Source: GCA-002840305 sp964609365
GTDB lineage: Bacteria > Patescibacteriota > Patescibacteriia > Patescibacteriales > UBA12465
Direction of reading: 5' to 3'
Assembly: GCA_964609365.1 (NCBI GenBank)
Contig: CAZSRC010000014.1
Location: 1 to 21,140, forward strand
Length of the DNA stretch: 21,140 bases
Made by a program: the position numbers and the translations under genes. Positions 1 to 6,421 of the stretch are shown in pieces. Below the pieces are notes generated by a model. It saw only the letters and a list, made by a program, of their open reading frames with translations. It was not told the origin of the DNA and made no database searches. The first letter of the stretch is position 1. The number at the start of each line of letters is the position of its first letter.

Positions 1-29
1 ATTTTTTGGAGTTCTTAAATTTGATACCT

Positions 30-38
30 TGATATAAT
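30..38 (+). promoter_or_regulatory. Extended -10 promoter element upstream of the antitoxin-ruvB pair
   Basis: TG at 30-31, one base, then TATAAT at 33-38 form a perfect extended -10 element. No good -35 hexamer lies 16-18 bases upstream (10-15 reads AGTTCT). Transcription would begin near 45, giving a leader of roughly 45 nt before the TTG start at 91. The same TGn-TAnnnT form recurs before several other genes here, which supports it. Confidence 0.45.
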
Positions 39-90
39 GTTTAACTTTTGTTAAATTAAAGATAATCTTATAATTAGTTAAAAATAAAAA

Positions 91-333
91 TTGGAAAAAT
101 TAGTTGCTCTAAAAGAATTACGCTTAAATATGGATAAATATGCTAAGGAGGTGCAATCCGGTAAATCTTTTATTGTTTTAAAGCAAGGCAAGCCTCTTTT
201 TAAAATTAGCCCAGTGGAAAATGAAGGGGGCTGGGAAGAAGTTATTAATTTTGCTAAAATAAAGAAAGGTGGAGTAGGTATCAATAAATTATTAAAGATA
301 ATTAAAATAAATAATTATAAAAAACATGAATGA
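91..333 (+). CDS. Phd/YefM-family type II antitoxin-like protein
   Basis: An 80-residue protein with the pattern of Phd/YefM antitoxins: an N-terminal KELRLNMDKYAKEV segment, then GKSFIVLKQGKPLFKISPV at about residues 24-42, the DNA-binding/dimerisation half of the family. The C-terminal half (GGWEEVINFAKIKKGG, then a basic tail) would normally wrap a toxin. The start is TTG at 91: an in-frame TAA sits at 85-87, and the next ATG at 130 would remove part of the conserved fold. The stop overlaps the ruvB start by 8 nt, so the two genes are probably cotranscribed and may be translationally coupled. No toxin gene follows; only 90 bases are visible upstream, so a toxin there cannot be excluded. 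It could serve only as a transcriptional regulator. Family assignment is by pattern recognition; function in this cell is unknown. Confidence 0.75.
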   Translation: MEKLVALKELRLNMDKYAKEVQSGKSFIVLKQGKPLFKISPVENEGGWEEVINFAKIKKGGVGINKLLKIIKINNYKKHE

Positions 334-1330
334 AAACGACCGGGTTATCAGCCCAATAGAAACAAATAACGATAAAGCTTTTGATTTGAGCCTACGCCCC
401 AAGTCTTTTAGTGAATATATTGGTCAAGATAACGTTAAAACAAATTTAAATATTACCATTAAGGCCGCCTCAAAACGCCAAGAGCCTATTGAACATGTTT
501 TATTTTATGGCGCTCCTGGATTAGGAAAGACTACTTTGGCTCATGTTTTGGCCAATGAAATTGGGGCCAATATCAAGGTTACCTCTGGCCCAGCTATTGA
601 AAAAAGTGGAGATCTGGCCGCTATTTTAACTAACCTAAGCGAGGGCGATATTTTATTTATTGATGAAATTCATCGCCTCAACAAAACTATTGAAGAAATT
701 TTATATCCCGCCATGGAAGATTACGCTTTAGATTTAATTATGGGTAAGGGCCCTGGTGCCAGAACTTTACGATTGGATTTACCAAAATTTACTATTATTG
801 GAGCTACTACTAAAGCTAGTATGTTATCAGCACCGCTTAGAGATAGATTTGGTATTATTCATCATCTGGATTTTTATGAAAATAATCATATCCAAAAAAT
901 TATTAGCCGTAGTGCTAACATTTTACAAGTAGAAATTGAAGACGAGGCTGGCTCTTTGATTGCCGAAAGATCTCGTCGTACACCGCGTATCGCTAATCGT
1001 TTATTAAAAAGAGTTCGTGATTTTTCCGAGGTAGAGGGTAGTGGCTTTATTGATAAAAGTATTTGCATTCAGGCCTTAGATGTTTTAAATGTAGATGAGT
1101 TTGGACTTGATTATGTAGATCGAAAAATTTTAAATACTATTATTGATAAATTTGCCGGTGGTCCCGTTGGTCTTAATACTTTGGCTGCTGCTACTGGAGA
1201 GGATATGGCTACCATTGAAGACGTTTATGAGCCCTACTTAATGCAAATTGGTTTTTTAGATCGTTCTCCCCGAGGTCGTGTGGTTACTGATATGGCCATT
1301 AAACATTTTAAAAATAAATTTAAGGATTAA
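326..1330 (+). CDS. ruvB: Holliday junction branch-migration ATPase RuvB
   Basis: RuvB is the hexameric AAA+ motor that, with RuvA, drives branch migration of Holliday junctions before RuvC cuts them. The 334-residue protein is of normal family length. Visible motifs: RPKSFSEYIGQ near residue 24, Walker A GAPGLGKTT at 62-70, Walker B DILFIDEIHR at 108-117, sensor 1 GATTK at 159-163, and arginine-finger region RDRFG at 172-176. The C-terminal winged-helix part with GGPVGLNTLA and a final RGRVVT segment is intact. It overlaps the upstream antitoxin gene by 8 nt; no ruvA is in the window, while ruvC lies about 10 kb downstream. Arginine codons are unusual: 15 of 20 are CGN, against 1 of 13 in recA, and the gene looks richer in G and C than its neighbours, so codon history or expression may differ. 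The identification is secure. Confidence 0.97.
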   Translation: MNENDRVISPIETNNDKAFDLSLRPKSFSEYIGQDNVKTNLNITIKAASKRQEPIEHVLFYGAPGLGKTTLAHVLANEIGANIKVTSGPAIEKSGDLAAILTNLSEGDILFIDEIHRLNKTIEEILYPAMEDYALDLIMGKGPGARTLRLDLPKFTIIGATTKASMLSAPLRDRFGIIHHLDFYENNHIQKIISRSANILQVEIEDEAGSLIAERSRRTPRIANRLLKRVRDFSEVEGSGFIDKSICIQALDVLNVDEFGLDYVDRKILNTIIDKFAGGPVGLNTLAAATGEDMATIEDVYEPYLMQIGFLDRSPRGRVVTDMAIKHFKNKFKD

Positions 1331-1345
1331 TTTTTATTTAAATTT

Positions 1346-1366
1346 TTTAGTTCGCTAAGTTTTTTT
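1346..1366 (+). terminator. Weak intrinsic terminator-like hairpin after ruvB
   Basis: TTAG (1347-1350) and CTAA (1355-1358) pair around a TTCG tetraloop, possibly extended by a T-G pair, and are followed by a run of seven T (1360-1366). The stem is only 4-5 bp, so termination may be partial or absent. Confidence 0.3.
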
Positions 1367-1390
1367 GTTAAGAAAGTGTGATAAAATTTT

Positions 1391-2482
1391 ATGAAATTAT
1401 CAGATTTTGATTATAATTTGCCACCAGAACTTATTGCTCAAGAGCCAAATAATTTACGGGATCATTCCCGTCTTTTAGTTTATAGTAGAGATAGCGACAA
1501 AATTGAGCATCGCAACTTTTTTAATTTAACCGATTATTTAAAAGCAGGAGATGTTTTGTTTATAAATAATTCTAAAGTATTTTCAGCTAGAATAAAAAGC
1601 TTTAAGAAGAGTGGTGGACAAGTAGAAATTTTTTTATTAAAAGTTATTGATAAAGAAAAAAATATTTGGGAATGTTTATTAGGTGGCAGAATAAAAGTAG
1701 ATCAAGAATTAATAATTTCCGAAAGCTTACAAGCTAAAGTTATTGAAAATAATGAGGGAGTTTGGCAAGTTTCTTTCAATCAAAATTATCAATATATTTT
1801 AGATAATTTAGATAAGATTGGCCAAACACCTTTACCACCATATATCAAAAGAGATAAGGGGGATAAACAAGATTTATTAAATTATCAAACTGTTTATGCT
1901 AATGATAAAAAAATAGGTTCAGCTGCAGCGCCAACTGCCGGGCTTCATTTTACAGATGAATTATTTAAAAAAATTAAAGAATTAGGCGTTGAAATTTTAG
2001 AAGGAACTCTTCATGTTGGATTGGGGACCTTTTTACCAATAAAAACAGATAATATTTTAGATCATAAAATGCACTCCGAAGAAGTAGAGTTATCAGTAGA
2101 TGTTATTAATAAAATAATTAAAGCTAAAAATAATAAACAAAGAATAATAGCTGTTGGAACAACTTCTGCTAGAATTTTAGAGAGTTTAGAGAAATATTTA
2201 AAACAAGATAAAAAGAATAAAAAATATTTAAAATATGAATCTAGCCCAACAAACAATAATGGGTCTGAGAGTTTATTTTTTTCTACAGATATTTTTATTT
2301 ATTCTGGTTACAATTTTAAGCTACTTGATTGCCTAATTACTAATTTTCACCTACCTAAATCAAGTTTAATTTTATTAGTTAGCGCCCTAATTGGTAGGGA
2401 AAAAACTTTAAGTATTTATTCAGAGGCTATTTTTGAAAAATATAAATTTTTTAGTTATGGAGATGCTATGTTGATAATTTGA
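1391..2482 (+). CDS. queA: S-adenosylmethionine:tRNA ribosyltransferase-isomerase QueA
   Basis: QueA transfers and isomerises the ribosyl part of SAM onto 7-aminomethyl-7-deazaguanine at position 34 of certain tRNAs, giving epoxyqueuosine. The 363-residue sequence carries the family signature along its length: FDYNLPPELIAQEP at 6-19, GQTPLPPYIKR at 144-154, the GSAAAPTAGLHFT block at 176-188, LHVGLGTFLP at 207-216, HKMHSE at 225-230, AVGTTSARILES at 254-265, and NFHLPKSSLI with a final SYGDAML. A lysine- and asparagine-rich insertion at about 266-297 is longer than in typical enzymes. The ATG start gives the canonical N-terminus. No other queuosine gene is visible, so whether the organism makes or salvages the precursor is unknown. 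It ends with TGA, overlapped by the lepB promoter. Stand-alone transcription is likely, but I could not define its own promoter. Confidence 0.97.
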   Translation: MKLSDFDYNLPPELIAQEPNNLRDHSRLLVYSRDSDKIEHRNFFNLTDYLKAGDVLFINNSKVFSARIKSFKKSGGQVEIFLLKVIDKEKNIWECLLGGRIKVDQELIISESLQAKVIENNEGVWQVSFNQNYQYILDNLDKIGQTPLPPYIKRDKGDKQDLLNYQTVYANDKKIGSAAAPTAGLHFTDELFKKIKELGVEILEGTLHVGLGTFLPIKTDNILDHKMHSEEVELSVDVINKIIKAKNNKQRIIAVGTTSARILESLEKYLKQDKKNKKYLKYESSPTNNNGSESLFFSTDIFIYSGYNFKLLDCLITNFHLPKSSLILLVSALIGREKTLSIYSEAIFEKYKFFSYGDAMLII

Positions 2483-2507
2483 TTTTTCTCTGTTTTTCTG
2501 CTATTTT
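2479..2507 (+). promoter_or_regulatory. Promoter for lepB-hisS
   Basis: TTGATT at 2479-2484, exactly 17 bases, then TATTTT at 2502-2507 directly preceded by TGC (2499-2501), an extended -10 arrangement. The -35 overlaps the queA stop codon. The predicted start near 2514 leaves a leader of about 65 nt before lepB. Confidence 0.5.
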
Positions 2508-2544
2508 TATATTAGTAATAATTAAATAATTAATAATATTTTCT

Positions 2545-2560
2545 CGAACTAATTTGTTCG
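2545..2560 (+). other. Small hairpin in the lepB leader
   Basis: CGAAC (2545-2549) and GTTCG (2556-2560) form a 5-bp stem with a 6-base loop, one of few GC-containing stems in the intergenic DNA. No T-run follows, so it is not a standard terminator. Role unknown; chance occurrence is possible. Confidence 0.25.
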
Positions 2561-2578
2561 TCCAAATTAAAAATTTTT

Positions 2579-3136
2579 ATGTTAAGAAATGTTTTGGAGT
2601 TTATTAAAGTTGTAATTATTTCTTTATTAATAATTTTGCCGATTAGATATTTTATAATTCAGCCTTTTTATGTTAAAGGAGCTTCAATGGAGCCAACTTT
2701 TCATGATCATGAATATCTAATTATTGATGAAATTTCTTATCGCTTTAATACTCCAAGTAGAGGAGAGGTGATAGTTTTCAGGTATCCACAAAATCCTCAG
2801 GAATATTTTATAAAAAGAATAATTGCCTTACCATCAGAAAAGATTGAAATAATAGATGGTGATATTTTTATTTATAACAGGGAAAATCCTGATGGGTTTC
2901 GTTTAGATGAATCTGCATATTTATCTGCTAATGTTAAAACTTATAATGTTGAAGAGGGCTCTGTTTCTTTAGGTGATAATGAATATTTTGTTTTAGGAGA
3001 TAATCGTTATGCATCCAAAGATTCTAGAAGTTTTGGCCCCTTAAATAAGAGTTTTATAACCGGAAAGGTTTTACTTAGAGGTTGGCCATTTAATCGTTTT
3101 GTTTTATTTAAGTATAATAATGTTTATAATAATTAA
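2579..3136 (+). CDS. lepB: Signal peptidase I (S26 family)
   Basis: Membrane-anchored serine protease that removes signal peptides from exported proteins on the outer side of the cytoplasmic membrane. Residues 8-28 form one hydrophobic anchor. The catalytic serine is S36 in GASMEPT and the general-base lysine is K79 in YFIKRIIALP; box E is GDNRYASKDSRSFG at 140-153. At 185 residues it is a compact single-anchor form as in Gram-positive bacteria. It has its own promoter-like sequence overlapping the end of queA and is followed after 14 nt by the HisRS-like gene, probably on the same transcript. A likely substrate in the window is the large surface protein at 6422-9064, which has a signal peptide. 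Assignment is secure. Confidence 0.96.
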   Translation: MLRNVLEFIKVVIISLLIILPIRYFIIQPFYVKGASMEPTFHDHEYLIIDEISYRFNTPSRGEVIVFRYPQNPQEYFIKRIIALPSEKIEIIDGDIFIYNRENPDGFRLDESAYLSANVKTYNVEEGSVSLGDNEYFVLGDNRYASKDSRSFGPLNKSFITGKVLLRGWPFNRFVLFKYNNVYNN

Positions 3137-3150
3137 AAATAAAAAATAAT

Positions 3151-4518
3151 ATGGGTAGAAAAAAAAACAGTGAAAAACAGGCATTTGTTAAGAGTGTAAA
3201 ATTTTCCAAAGATAAAAAAAATCAAAATGCTAATAAAATTTCTGATAAAAAATTTTTTAGACTTTTGGGAATGAAGGATATAATAAGTAATGACTATAAA
3301 TACTTAAACCCTATTATAAAAAAAATAGAAGAAACTGTAAATCATTACAGCTTCTCCAAGATAGAAACTCCAATTCTAGAAGATTCAAGTTTATATAAAA
3401 AAGTTTTTGATAAAAATAAAAGTAAATTATTGTTTAATTTAGATGCAAAAGGTTTAGAAAAAATGGTATTAAGACCAGATTTAATTCACGGAATGATTAG
3501 GGCTTTTGTTGAACATGGTCATCTTGCCAGCCTAGAAAAAGCTAATAAATTTTTTTCTATTGGTCCAGTTTTCAGACAAGAAAAGGTTAGAGGCGGTGTT
3601 TATCGTCAATTTAATCAATTTAATTTTAGTATTATAAATGATCCAAAACCGCTTACCGATGCTTTTCTTATATTTTTGGTTTATAACATTTTCAAAGAAT
3701 TGCAAATTGATGTTCAGGTTCAGTTAAATAGCTTGGGTGATATGGAGTGCCAAAAAGACTTTTTAAATAAATTTACTAAATTTTTAAAAGAAAAAGGTAA
3801 TAGATCTAGACTATGTAATGAATGTAAAAAAAATATTAACAAATCTCCAATTTTATTATTAGAATGTCAGGAGGAATCATGTTTAAAATTAAAAAATGAA
3901 ATGCCACAGATTATTGATTTTGTTTCCGAGGAAAGTAACTCTCGTTTTTATAAAACTATTGATTTCTTAGACAAGATGGAGGTTAATTATAATTTTAATC
4001 CTTATTTAACCAGAGATTTAACTTATTATAATGATCTTATTTTTGAGATTTGGCCTATAGATAAAAACGGTGAACTAAATTCTAAATTAGTTTTAGGTAG
4101 AGGTGGTAGATATGATAAAGTATTTTCTAGATTAACTGGAAGAGATGTGCCCTTTATTGGATTTAGTGGTGGCCTAGAAAGAACTATGATTAAAACTAAA
4201 GAGAGTAATATTATCTCTAGCGATGAAAAAGATGTTATTTTTTTAGCTCAAGTTGATGTTATGGCTAAATCAAAATCAATGTTCTTATTCAAAGAATTGC
4301 TTAGTAAGGGGTTCAATGTTAAACAAGCTTTTCATGTAGATGGTTTAAAGGAGCAATTAGAAGAATCAAGAAATTTAAATTCACGTTTTGTTTTAATATT
4401 AGGAAAAAAAGAGTTAAGTGAAGAAACTATTTTATTTAGAGATATGGAGTCAGGAGTTCAGGAGATTATTGCACAAAAAGATTTAGTTTTTAGAATAGAA
4501 AAGAGTCTATCTCAATAA
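3151..4518 (+). CDS. hisS: Histidyl-tRNA synthetase-like class II protein, divergent active site
   Basis: HisRS charges tRNA-His with histidine. This 455-residue protein has a lysine-rich N-terminal extension (1-35), a class II core beginning with LGMKDII (39-45), a cysteine-bearing insertion domain (C222, C225, C239, C244; possible metal site), motif 3 GRGGRYDK plus GFSGGLERT (316-345), and a C-terminal anticodon-binding-like domain (about 361-455). Compared from memory with the E. coli enzyme, R142 of motif 2 and R288 of the histidine loop are kept, but the usual RPE-G-T becomes RPDLI (109-112), the GRYRQFHQ arginine becomes V150, the glutamate after it becomes S160, and RGLDYY becomes RDLTYY (288-293). 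The C-terminal domain argues against HisZ, which lacks it. It may be a diverged functional enzyme or a paralogue. No histidine-biosynthesis gene is nearby. Gap to lepB is 14 nt. Confidence 0.8.
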   Translation: MGRKKNSEKQAFVKSVKFSKDKKNQNANKISDKKFFRLLGMKDIISNDYKYLNPIIKKIEETVNHYSFSKIETPILEDSSLYKKVFDKNKSKLLFNLDAKGLEKMVLRPDLIHGMIRAFVEHGHLASLEKANKFFSIGPVFRQEKVRGGVYRQFNQFNFSIINDPKPLTDAFLIFLVYNIFKELQIDVQVQLNSLGDMECQKDFLNKFTKFLKEKGNRSRLCNECKKNINKSPILLLECQEESCLKLKNEMPQIIDFVSEESNSRFYKTIDFLDKMEVNYNFNPYLTRDLTYYNDLIFEIWPIDKNGELNSKLVLGRGGRYDKVFSRLTGRDVPFIGFSGGLERTMIKTKESNIISSDEKDVIFLAQVDVMAKSKSMFLFKELLSKGFNVKQAFHVDGLKEQLEESRNLNSRFVLILGKKELSEETILFRDMESGVQEIIAQKDLVFRIEKSLSQ

Positions 4519-4521
4519 GAC

Positions 4522-4550
4522 TTGAAAATAAAAAATATTCATGATAGTAT
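4522..4550 (+). promoter_or_regulatory. Promoter for rpsU
   Basis: TTGAAA at 4522-4527, 17 bases, then TAGTAT at 4545-4550 preceded by TGA (4542-4544), an extended -10. It begins directly after the hisS stop codon. The predicted start near 4557 gives a leader of about 50 nt that contains the hairpin and ribosome-binding site. Confidence 0.55.
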
Positions 4551-4570
4551 TAATTAGTTAATTATTAAAT

Positions 4571-4586
4571 GGTTAATTTTTTAACC
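4571..4586 (+). promoter_or_regulatory. Leader hairpin of rpsU
   Basis: GGTTAA (4571-4576) and TTAACC (4581-4586) pair perfectly around a TTTT loop. A further ATTA/TAAT pairing (4564-4567 with 4587-4590) can extend it across a 3-base bulge. It lies immediately upstream of the Shine-Dalgarno region, where a structure could modulate ribosome access. It is not followed by a T-run, so it is not an obvious terminator. Regulatory function is inferred. Confidence 0.45.
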
Positions 4587-4592
4587 TAATAG

Positions 4593-4603
4593 AAAGGCAG
4601 GTG
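4593..4603 (+). promoter_or_regulatory. Shine-Dalgarno sequence of rpsU, the only clear one in the window
   Basis: The purine-rich run AAAGGCAGGTG contains AAAGG (ending 10 bases before the ATG) and AGGTG (ending 4 bases before it); both match parts of the AGGAGGTG core complementary to the 16S 3' end. The 20 bases before each of the other protein genes contain no G-rich element of this kind. Confidence 0.6.
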
Positions 4604-4607
4604 TTTT

Positions 4608-4832
4608 ATGGCAGATTTAAAAAGAAAAAAAGGTGAAAGTTTTGAATCTTTTTTAAGACGTTTCAAGAATAGCCTAAAAAATAACAAAAGATTAGAATCT
4701 TTTAAAAAGAAAAGATCTTTTTCTAAGTTAAAAACAAAAATCCAGTTAAAGAAATCAGCTTTAGCTAAGATTGATTTAGGCAAAAAGTTTGAATATCTAA
4801 GAAAGACTGGAAAATTAAAAGAAACAAGATAA
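4608..4832 (+). CDS. rpsU: Small ribosomal subunit protein bS21
   Basis: bS21 sits on the 30S platform near the 3' end of 16S rRNA, close to the anti-Shine-Dalgarno sequence and the mRNA exit. The 74-residue, strongly basic protein has the family pattern: a basic start, GESFESFLRRFKNSLKNN at about residues 9-26, then an arginine/lysine-rich helix (LESFKKKRSF onward). It is near the normal family length with a slightly longer C-terminal tail. The ATG start is fixed by the Shine-Dalgarno sequence. The gene has its own promoter, a leader hairpin and a strong terminator, so it forms a monocistronic unit. In Flavobacteriia, bS21 helps hide the anti-Shine-Dalgarno, and rpsU is one of few genes with a strong Shine-Dalgarno, allowing feedback. 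The same arrangement here is inference. Confidence 0.88.
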   Translation: MADLKRKKGESFESFLRRFKNSLKNNKRLESFKKKRSFSKLKTKIQLKKSALAKIDLGKKFEYLRKTGKLKETR

Positions 4833-4846
4833 TTCGAATTCTATAA

Positions 4847-4884
4847 AAAATAAAAAAAATGTCTTCTGACATTTTTTTTATTTT
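4847..4884. terminator. Bidirectional intrinsic terminator between rpsU and rel
   Basis: Bases 4847-4863 pair with 4868-4884 in an uninterrupted 17-bp stem around the loop TTCT. The core is ATGTC/GACAT, flanked by an A-run on the left and a T-run on the right, so it can stop transcripts arriving from rpsU on the plus strand and from rel on the minus strand. It reaches 2 bases into the rel stop codon. Confidence 0.88.
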
Positions 4885-6337
4885 ATTTATTAAACATATT
4901 TTTAAATTTATTAAATCCTCCTTTTTGAGAATATTGCTTTATTCTTTCTTTGGCATGTTTTGTTTTGACTGAATTTAGCCATTGAGAATTAGGTCCTTTT
5001 CTATTTTTATCGATTATAATTTCTACTAGGTCTCCATTTTTTAATTCGATATCAAGCCCGGCTATCTTTTCATTAACCAAGGCTTGAGTAGCTTTATTTC
5101 CAACATCTGTGTGAATAGCATAAGCAAAATCAATTGGTGTTGATTTTTCTGGTAGCTCAATAACATCACCCTTGGGAGAAAAAACAAAAATCCTATTTTG
5201 AAAAATATTTGATTTTATTTCTTGGATAAATTTTTCAGTATTATTTTGACTATCTTTTTGTATCTCTAATATTTCCTTAATCCACTCAGGTTTTTTATAT
5301 TCTTGAGCCTCATTTTTATAATTCCAATGAACCTGTAAACCATATTGAGATTCGTCATGCATTTCTCTGGTCTTGATTTGAAATTCGGTTGATTTATTTT
5401 CTGGACCGATAACTGTTGTATGTAAGCTTCTATAACCATTAGGCTTTGGTATGGCAATATAATCTTTAAATCTATGAGGAATTGGTTTCCAAATTGTATG
5501 AATTATTCCTAGAATTTTATAACAATCTTCAACATTTTCAACTATTACTCTTAATGCGAATACATCATATATTTCATCGAACTTTCTATCTTTTCTCTGC
5601 ATTTTTTGCCAAATACTATATAAATGTTTAAACCTAGCATTTATTTCATAGTTTATATTGGTTTTACTAAGCTCTAATTCTAAAACATTTTTAGCTCTTT
5701 GAAAAAATTGATTTCTTTCTGACTTTTTTTCTATTTCATACTTATATTCTAGTTGTTTAAATTCTTTGGGGTATAAATATTTAAAACATATATCTTCCAT
5801 TTGCCATTTTAATCTCCAGATACCCAAAAGACCCGCTATTGGAGCGTATATTTCTAATGTTTCTATAGCAATTCTTTGTTGTTTGTTTTCTGGCAAAGAA
5901 TCAAGAGTTCTGAGATTATGTAATCGATCACAAAATTTTATATACATTATTCTAATATCACCAACCATCGCTAAAAACATTTTTCTTAAATTTTCTCTAT
6001 ATCTTTCTATGCCTCTGTATTTTATTTTACCTAATTTAGTTATACCTTCAACTAAAGACGCAACATCTTCTCCAAAATTATTTCTAACATCTTCTATTGT
6101 GTATTCTGTATCCTCGGGAACATCATGGAGTATTCCAGCAATAATAGTGCTAGTATCAGCCTTAATTTGAATTAAATTAAATGCCGTATGCAAGGGATGC
6201 TCTATATAAGCCTCGCCACTTTTTCTAAATTGACCTTGATGAGCCTTTTCGGCAAATTTATAAGCTTTAAACAATAAATCAGTATCTATTTCGGGGTTTA
6301 TTTCCTGGGCTTTTTTTATCAGTCTTTCAATGGTCAT
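4883..6337 (-). CDS. rel: RelA/SpoT-family (p)ppGpp synthetase/hydrolase, short form
   Basis: Makes and degrades the alarmone (p)ppGpp. Domains in order: an HD hydrolase domain (about 20-180) with H47, the HDVPED motif at 71-76 and D137 in FCDRLHNLRT; a synthetase domain (about 230-345) with RFKHLYSIW at 235-243, YDVFALRV near D258, and E318 in EFQIKT; and a TGS domain (about 382-445). The motif RFKD at 289-292 is the basic type found in bifunctional Rel/SpoT proteins, not the acidic type of RelA. A small change is PIPHRFKD where glycine is usual before RFKD. The 484-residue length is well below the roughly 700 or more of full proteins: the helical/zinc-finger and ACT regions are absent, so part of the ribosome-sensing and allosteric machinery is missing. 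It is convergent with rpsU and divergent from the surface-protein gene. Confidence 0.93.
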   Translation of the reverse strand: MTIERLIKKAQEINPEIDTDLLFKAYKFAEKAHQGQFRKSGEAYIEHPLHTAFNLIQIKADTSTIIAGILHDVPEDTEYTIEDVRNNFGEDVASLVEGITKLGKIKYRGIERYRENLRKMFLAMVGDIRIMYIKFCDRLHNLRTLDSLPENKQQRIAIETLEIYAPIAGLLGIWRLKWQMEDICFKYLYPKEFKQLEYKYEIEKKSERNQFFQRAKNVLELELSKTNINYEINARFKHLYSIWQKMQRKDRKFDEIYDVFALRVIVENVEDCYKILGIIHTIWKPIPHRFKDYIAIPKPNGYRSLHTTVIGPENKSTEFQIKTREMHDESQYGLQVHWNYKNEAQEYKKPEWIKEILEIQKDSQNNTEKFIQEIKSNIFQNRIFVFSPKGDVIELPEKSTPIDFAYAIHTDVGNKATQALVNEKIAGLDIELKNGDLVEIIIDKNRKGPNSQWLNSVKTKHAKERIKQYSQKGGFNKFKNMFNK

Positions 6338-6343
6338 AGTATG

Positions 6344-6372
6344 TTTAATAATTTTATTTTATATGTTATAAT
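6344..6372 (+). promoter_or_regulatory. Promoter for the surface-protein gene
   Basis: TATAAT at 6367-6372 preceded by TGT (6364-6366) is an extended -10; TTTAAT at 6344-6349, 17 bases upstream, is a weak -35. The predicted start near 6379 leaves a leader of about 43 nt. Confidence 0.45.
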
Positions 6373-6399
6373 GATAATATAAAAATAATAAATTAGCAA
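6371..6399 (-). promoter_or_regulatory. Candidate promoter for rel
   Basis: Read on the minus strand, TTGCTA (6399-6394), 17 bases, then TATCAT (6376-6371). It overlaps the opposing -10 element by 2 bases, so the two promoters would compete for polymerase. No TG extension; weaker than the plus-strand promoters. Confidence 0.3.
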
Positions 6400-6421
6400 T
6401 TTATAAATAAAATCAATATTT

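Noticed and set aside
1379..1387. Extended -10-like TGATAAAAT just before queA
   Set aside because: It ends only 3 bases before the ATG at 1391, so transcription would start at or after the start codon, and the queA N-terminus is clearly at 1391.
3151..4518. HisZ (ATP phosphoribosyltransferase regulatory subunit)
   Set aside because: HisZ lacks the C-terminal anticodon-binding domain, which is present here at about residues 361-455, and no his operon is nearby.
5766..6170. 134-codon open frame on the plus strand inside rel
   Set aside because: It is fully antisense to the conserved HD-domain coding region of rel and encodes no recognisable protein pattern.
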